From Desulfobacteraceae bacterium (GTDB lineage Bacteria; Desulfobacterota; Desulfobacteria; Desulfobacterales; Desulfosalsimonadaceae), in NCBI GenBank assembly GCA_011389605.1, contig JAABTZ010000071.1, positions 1 to 10,167 on the forward strand: 10,167 nucleotides of DNA, read 5' to 3'. Below the pieces are notes generated by a model. It did no database searches, was not told where the DNA came from, and saw only the letters and a program-made list of their open reading frames with translations. Each line of letters starts with the position of its first letter. Position 1 is the stretch's first letter. Below are positions 6,398 to 10,167 of the stretch, piece by piece. A program made the position numbers and the translations under genes.

Positions 6398-6598
6398 ATG
6401 AAAAACGGAACAGTAAAATGGTTTAACGACAGCAAGGGTTTTGGTTTTATTGAGCAGGAAGACGGCCCGGACGTATTTGTTCATTTTTCCGCCATCAATT
6501 CAAATGGTTTTAAATCATTGAACGAAGGCGACAAAGTGAGCTTTGAAGTTGAGCAGGGACAAAAAGGCCCCTCTGCAGTCAATGTCACAGTAGAATAA
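6398..6598 (+). CDS. csp: Cold-shock domain protein (CspA family)
   Basis: 66 residues, the standard single-domain size. A single OB fold starts MKNGTVKWFNDSKGFGFIEQ, with RNP1 (KGFGFI, 13-18), RNP2 (VFVHF, 26-30) and the SAI and GDKVSFEVEQGQKGPSAVNV strands all intact. It binds single-stranded RNA and DNA in the cytoplasm and acts as an RNA chaperone or antiterminator, often induced by cold or produced constitutively. It is monocistronic: the start has a consensus ribosome site and a strong terminator follows the stop after a few bases. Which paralogue it is cannot be told, so the symbol is generic. Confidence 0.96.
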   Translation: MKNGTVKWFNDSKGFGFIEQEDGPDVFVHFSAINSNGFKSLNEGDKVSFEVEQGQKGPSAVNVTVE

Positions 6599-6612
6599 AA
6601 GCCATAAAAATC

Positions 6613-6650
6613 AAAAGGGGTTTTTCCAAAAAGGAAAAACCCCTTTTTTT
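6613..6650 (+). terminator. Intrinsic terminator after the cold-shock gene
   Basis: A perfect 15-bp stem (6613-6627 with 6633-6647) with a five-A loop, followed by a T-run to 6650. The stem also begins with A residues, so on the minus strand it can end transcription of the decayed gene at 6691-6987. Confidence 0.95.
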
Positions 6651-6690
6651 GTTCAGGCACGGCAGGTCTTTGCCTAATTGTACATCGCCT

Positions 6691-6987
6691 CTATTTCTTT
6701 TTAGCCTGGATTCCGTCATAAATCAGGCACCACCCATTCTGGCCGGTTAAACGAAATTATTCCAACGGCATCACCCCTTTGAATGCCCAGATGTGCAAGC
6801 CCGCCTCTGGCGTTTTTATACCCCGGCCGACTTCCCCGTAATCCATCGGATCCAGGGAGCCTTTGTCATTATGACCCAACAACAATACTTTTACAAAGCC
6901 GTCTAAAACAGAATTCACCACACCGACGGCTGTTATTGTTTTTCCTGCATGATGCACAGGCCCCTGGCTGCAAAATAAGATTTGAGT
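6691..6987 (-). pseudogene. Decayed, unidentified gene fragment with an in-frame stop
   Basis: A minus-strand frame is open from 6987 and reads through protein-like sequence (AGKTITAVGVVNSVLDGF, LLLGHNDKGSLDPMDYGEVG, AGLHIWAFKGVMPLE) to TAA at 6757-6759. In the same frame it then continues FRLTGQNGWCLIYDGIQAKKK to TAG at 6691-6693. The sequence on both sides of the TAA looks coding, so a point mutation to stop is likely. A 66-residue GTG-started product (6957-6757) would be the alternative if the fragment is still read. No N-terminal part is found beyond 6988, where an in-frame stop and the start of the diguanylate cyclase gene lie. I do not recognise the family. Confidence 0.45.
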
Positions 6988-8133
6988 TTAATAAAAAAGA
7001 TACTGTATGGTGTCTTTATGGGCTTCCAAAGATATAAAATAAACAGGCGAATACTGGAGGATCTTGAACAGCGTTCAACCCCCGGGATGTATTTCTACCT
7101 TATTATCACAGCAGTGGTCCTGTGCGTAAACGGATTCTACAAAAGGCACATTGAATTTTCAGTGGTTTTTGCCTCAGCCATGGCAATAATTGCAGCATTC
7201 CGGCTTGCCCAGTTCTACCTGTTTCGAACCCTTTATGCCTTCAGCAGAAAATTCAATTATTTGGCATTTTTTGCAAGCGTTTACGCAACCTCGCTTATCT
7301 GGGGAACAGGATTTGGTTATTTTATGTTTCACCCGGAAGAGAATGCATCCCAGATAGTTATGATAGCAAGCACTGTCGGACTTACGGCAGGCGGGGTAAT
7401 GGCTTTTTTCCCTGCCTGGCGTGTTTCTGTAATATATACGATACTCATGCTTGGTCCGGCAGCTTTCCTTATGCTTTTGCATAGAATCAATCCGCCGCTT
7501 GTCTTTTTGATTCTGCTTTACGCATTATATCTGCCTGTAATGGCTCTTAGGGGCAACCGGGAATACTGGAATGCCCTTGAAAACGAACACGACCTTATCC
7601 TCAAAAACGAAGAGATAAAAAAACTCAGCAGGACCGACGGACTCACAGGCCTGTATAACAGGAGATACTTTGAAGAAATTTTCAGCATGCAGTGGAAGTC
7701 CGCACTCAGAAATCAAAGTTTCATTTCACTGATTATCGGTGATATCGATCATTTCAAAAAAATAAACGATACCTACGGCCATCCTGCAGGAGATGCCTTT
7801 CTCCAGGAGATTGCCGCTCTTTTAAGCGGCATTCTTAAAAGAGACACTGATTTCATTGCCAGATATGGTGGAGAGGAATTTGTTGCCCTTGCCTTAAACA
7901 CAGGGCCCGAAGAGACACGTCTGCTGGCTGAAACCATCCGGGAAGAAATTGAAAAAATGCGTCTTTGCCTCAACAGCGAAATTCTGCAGGCCACTATAAG
8001 CCTTGGGGCTGTATCATGCATTCCACGCATACAGGATAGAAAAGAACAAATTTTAAAAAAAGCAGATGACGCTCTTTACCGCGCCAAAAAAAAGGGACGC
8101 AACCGTGTGGTTTTCCACGCCCAGGAAAACTAA
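6982..8133 (+). CDS. Membrane diguanylate cyclase (GGDEF protein)
   Basis: 383 residues from TTG at 6982; the ATG at 7018 (codon 13) is an equally possible start, and neither has a good ribosome site. The N-terminal half (about 37-190) holds about six membrane segments forming an unassigned sensor module. A short helical linker (about 195-216) precedes the GGDEF domain (about 217-380): DGLTGLYNRRYF at 219-230, metal-binding GDID at 253-256, FKKINDTYGHPAGD at 258-271, active-site GGEEF at 296-300 and LYRAKKKGRNRV near the end. RDTD at 287-290 keeps the RxxD inhibitory site at the normal spacing before GGEEF, so it should make cyclic-di-GMP from two GTP and be product-inhibited. No EAL domain is present. 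It is first in a close run with the transporter (33 bases) and hydrolase genes. Confidence 0.93.
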   Translation: MSLIKKILYGVFMGFQRYKINRRILEDLEQRSTPGMYFYLIITAVVLCVNGFYKRHIEFSVVFASAMAIIAAFRLAQFYLFRTLYAFSRKFNYLAFFASVYATSLIWGTGFGYFMFHPEENASQIVMIASTVGLTAGGVMAFFPAWRVSVIYTILMLGPAAFLMLLHRINPPLVFLILLYALYLPVMALRGNREYWNALENEHDLILKNEEIKKLSRTDGLTGLYNRRYFEEIFSMQWKSALRNQSFISLIIGDIDHFKKINDTYGHPAGDAFLQEIAALLSGILKRDTDFIARYGGEEFVALALNTGPEETRLLAETIREEIEKMRLCLNSEILQATISLGAVSCIPRIQDRKEQILKKADDALYRAKKKGRNRVVFHAQEN

Positions 8134-8153
8134 ATAGAAACCGGGTTGACTGC

Positions 8154-8159
8154 AAGGGG
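8154..8159 (+). promoter_or_regulatory. Ribosome site supporting a TTG start
   Basis: AAGGGG lies 7 bases before the TTG at 8167. No ATG in frame is close enough to use it, so TTG is the likely true start of the transporter gene. Confidence 0.6.
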
Positions 8160-8166
8160 TCTATAG

Positions 8167-9369
8167 TTGAACAAAGAAGAAAAGCGCACAATCACTCTGA
8201 CAACGAGTTCACACTTTCTGGTTCACCTTTTCGAAGGAGTGTTGCCGCCCCTGATTCCCCTTCTCATGGTGGAATTTTCAACTGATTATTTCCGGCTGGG
8301 ACTTGTGGTTACGATTTTTTCATACGCCTTTGGCATCGGCTCTCTGCCTTCGGGATGCCTGGCCGACAAAGCAGGGCCCAGAAGACTTATCACCCTTTTT
8401 CTTTTTGGTGCAGGCATCCTGGCGCTTGTGGTGGGTACTGCCGGAACATTGCTTCAATACGGCATACTCATGGGAGGAATAGGCCTTTTCTGCAGTACCT
8501 ATCATCCGGCTTCAAACACGCTGATTTCCCATGTCATACGGCAGAAGGGAAAAGCCTTTGGCATCCACGGAATTGCCGGCAGCCTGGGGGTTGCTTGCGT
8601 ACCCCTGGTTTCGGCATGGATAGGATCCGGACTTGGATGGCGTGTTCCCCATATGATTTACGGGGCTTTTGCGCTTTTTGCAGGATTTTACTCCCTGACC
8701 ATCCCCCGGCACCCGGCGGCAAGGCCGGAAACCGGCAGGGAGGAGATAAAAACAGAGCCTTTCAAAATTTCCTACATGAACCTGGTTTTCTATTTTCTGT
8801 CAGCCACGGCGCTTGGGCTTACATATAAAGGGATCATGACATTTCTTCCTGCTTATATGGGTGAAAGCGTCCATATTGCCGGAATGGAATTTGACAAAGT
8901 TGCCCTGGGGGGGACGGTCGCAACAATTGCGCTCTTATCAGGCGCCCTGGGACAGTATGCTGCAGGCAGAGCCGTGGACCGGATACAGGCCGAAAAGCTT
9001 TATTTTGGGGCAATTGTTTTCGGAGCAATTTTTGTTTTCATAATGGCGGCCTCCAGCAACCTTATTATTGTGATCTCGGCGGCCATGTATGCTTTTTTCT
9101 ATTTTGCCACCCAGCCTATCCAGAATTATCTGCTTTCCACCTATCTGCCCAGACACCGCCAGGGACTTGGCTATGGTCTTCATTTTTCCCTTACTTTCGG
9201 GATTGGATCCACTGCAGCTGCGGTTTCCGGATATCTTGCCGACCACTTTGGGCTCCAGTCGGTTTTTTACGCCATGACAGGCTGCTTTGTTTTTTCCGGA
9301 ATCATGGCCTTTATCCTGCTGTTGAGGGTAAACCGGAACCGCCACAACACTCTTTCAGATCCGGCTTAG
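8167..9369 (+). CDS. Major facilitator superfamily transporter (12 membrane segments)
   Basis: 400 residues, a normal MFS length. Twelve hydrophobic segments are split by a charged central loop (about 180-200). MFS motif A appears in the loop after segment 2 (GCLADKAGPRR, 63-73) and as a weaker copy in the second half (AAGRAVDRIQAEK, 265-277). TYHPASNTLIS at 111-121 is like the segment-4 motif of the fosmidomycin-resistance (Fsr) branch, and this plus the overall pattern suggests a drug or metabolite exporter; the substrate is not determinable. Inner-membrane, proton-coupled transport is expected. The TTG start has a good ribosome site. It lies between a diguanylate cyclase and an acyltransferase-like hydrolase, so export of an acylated or small lipid-like product is a speculative option. 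Confidence 0.9.
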   Translation: MNKEEKRTITLTTSSHFLVHLFEGVLPPLIPLLMVEFSTDYFRLGLVVTIFSYAFGIGSLPSGCLADKAGPRRLITLFLFGAGILALVVGTAGTLLQYGILMGGIGLFCSTYHPASNTLISHVIRQKGKAFGIHGIAGSLGVACVPLVSAWIGSGLGWRVPHMIYGAFALFAGFYSLTIPRHPAARPETGREEIKTEPFKISYMNLVFYFLSATALGLTYKGIMTFLPAYMGESVHIAGMEFDKVALGGTVATIALLSGALGQYAAGRAVDRIQAEKLYFGAIVFGAIFVFIMAASSNLIIVISAAMYAFFYFATQPIQNYLLSTYLPRHRQGLGYGLHFSLTFGIGSTAAAVSGYLADHFGLQSVFYAMTGCFVFSGIMAFILLLRVNRNRHNTLSDPA

Positions 9370-9404
9370 CGCGGATCAAAACCATTCCAGAACAGAATGA
9401 CTCT

Positions 9405-10167
9405 ATGGGATTTATTTTTGAAAACGGATATTTTTCAGCAAACCGGAAAAATTGCCGCCAGGTTCACTGGATTCACGCAAGAAAAGAAAATGTCCCCTCC
9501 AAAGGAATTGTTTTTGCGCCCCCACTGATCGGCGCCGGCTTTTCCATGGAGATCAGCAACCTGAGAAAGCTGATGAGACACGGATATGAGCTTTTTTCCT
9601 TCAACTATACCGGCCATGGACGCTCATCAGAGAAGTTCCGGCTGAAAGCAACCCTTCAAGACACAGCCCATGCACTCGATTATCTGTTGTATCGATGTGC
9701 CGGCAAGCCTGTTTTCGGAATTGCCTCCTGCTATTCGGCCATTCCCCTTATTCATGCCGCCCATCACCGCAAAGAACCTCTGGAGAAATTAATTCTTATC
9801 AACGCCTTGTTCCGCCTTGATTTCAAGGCAGTGATGCGGTCTTTTATTTCCTATTGCCGGGAAAACGCCTGCTGCAGCCCCTTGTCAGCCGGCACCATAA
9901 AGATTGTATTCTTCCAGTACATGGCCTTTCTTTTTCCAGGCATTGATATGAACCGGAATTTTTTCGGCTCACTGCTGCGCCAAAGAACCCACCTGGCGGG
10001 GACTATGTGGGATGCATTGTTTACGGACCCTTTAAACGGGGTCTGCCTGCAAAATACTCCTGTGCTTGGTTTATATGGAAAACAGGACAGGGTGCTGAAA
10101 ATCTTTGATAAACACATTGGGGAAAAATATGAAAACCAGGTGCTGGATAAATGCCCCCAAACCAGAT
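9405..10167 (+). CDS. Alpha/beta hydrolase, LuxD-like acyltransferase/thioesterase type, Cys nucleophile (3' end cut by window)
   Basis: 254 residues are visible from ATG at 9405; the frame is open to the right edge. The fold is clear: first strand GIVFAPPLIGAGF (34-46), where IGAGF resembles LuxD's oxyanion region; then LFSFNYTGHGRSS (63-75), nucleophile elbow GIASCYSAIPL (105-115), LEKLILINALFRLDF, and a strand with GLYGKQDRV carrying the probable acid Asp. LuxD myristoyl-ACP thioesterases have AxSxS at the elbow; here the match is A107-S-C109-Y-S111, so Cys109 replaces the nucleophilic Ser. The catalytic His should lie beyond the edge. There is no signal peptide, so it is cytoplasmic. Likely role: acyl transfer or thioester hydrolysis, inferred. 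It begins 35 bases after the transporter stop, with no strong ribosome site. Dienelactone-hydrolase-like proteins are the alternative Cys-nucleophile family. Confidence 0.75.
   Translation, partial: MGFIFENGYFSANRKNCRQVHWIHARKENVPSKGIVFAPPLIGAGFSMEISNLRKLMRHGYELFSFNYTGHGRSSEKFRLKATLQDTAHALDYLLYRCAGKPVFGIASCYSAIPLIHAAHHRKEPLEKLILINALFRLDFKAVMRSFISYCRENACCSPLSAGTIKIVFFQYMAFLFPGIDMNRNFFGSLLRQRTHLAGTMWDALFTDPLNGVCLQNTPVLGLYGKQDRVLKIFDKHIGEKYENQVLDKCPQTR

Noticed and set aside
8355..8828. 157-codon open frame inside the transporter gene
   Set aside because: It is an alternative frame of the MFS gene, rich in His/Arg/Gly without any domain, while the main frame is a clear 12-segment transporter.
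9397..9528. ATG at 9397 as an alternative start downstream of the transporter
   Set aside because: That frame reaches a stop at about 9528 with no similarity, whereas the frame from 9405 stays open to the edge with an alpha/beta hydrolase pattern.
1..10167. CRISPR array, tRNA or rRNA genes
   Set aside because: No regularly spaced repeats, cloverleaf-like segments or rRNA-like sequence were seen by eye on either strand.

Overview
The window looks like a Gram-negative, probably anaerobic bacterium of the Desulfobacterota (former Deltaproteobacteria). This is inferred from gene style only: a PAS sensor with a GCG-x-SEFC-x2-CG cysteine cluster, a REP-associated transposase, a periplasmic 5'-nucleotidase-type phosphohydrolase and a GGDEF protein. 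No rRNA, tRNA or CRISPR array was seen, and no taxonomic marker is present.

Layout. (a) 1-492, minus: N-terminal part of a PAS-domain protein, probably a sensor kinase that continues off the left edge, preceded by a small open remnant that overlaps it by ATGA. (b) 594-3529: a mobile-element neighbourhood. An intact RAYT (Y1/HUH transposase) element at 2468-3529 is bounded by 27-bp inverted repeats. A third copy of the repeat closes a 100-bp decayed relic of the same element's start at 594-693. A complete SLC13-type permease gene, visibly richer in G+C than its neighbours, lies between the two elements with almost no spare sequence on either side. (c) 3514-6062, minus: a membrane-anchored 5'-nucleotidase-family protein, whose last codons and stop come from the element end, and a small L,D-transpeptidase-fold protein upstream of it. 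(d) 6063-6650: an AT-rich divergent gap, a cold-shock protein and a strong terminator. (e) 6691-6987, minus: a decayed unidentified gene fragment. (f) 6982-10167, plus: a closely spaced probable operon of a membrane GGDEF protein, an MFS transporter and an alpha/beta hydrolase cut by the right edge. The hydrolase resembles LuxD-type acyltransferases but has Cys where the nucleophile is expected to be Ser.

How it fits together. The envelope genes in (c) are ordinary chromosomal genes whose 3' end was invaded by the RAYT element. The element copies and the permease form an accessory insertion that also seems to have truncated an upstream partner of the PAS gene. The operon in (f) combines a cyclic-di-GMP synthase, an exporter-like MFS protein and an acyl-handling hydrolase. 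Whether they act in one process is not shown by the sequence. The most unusual points are the flush placement of the permease between element ends, the stop codons supplied by the repeats, and the cysteine-nucleophile LuxD-like hydrolase.
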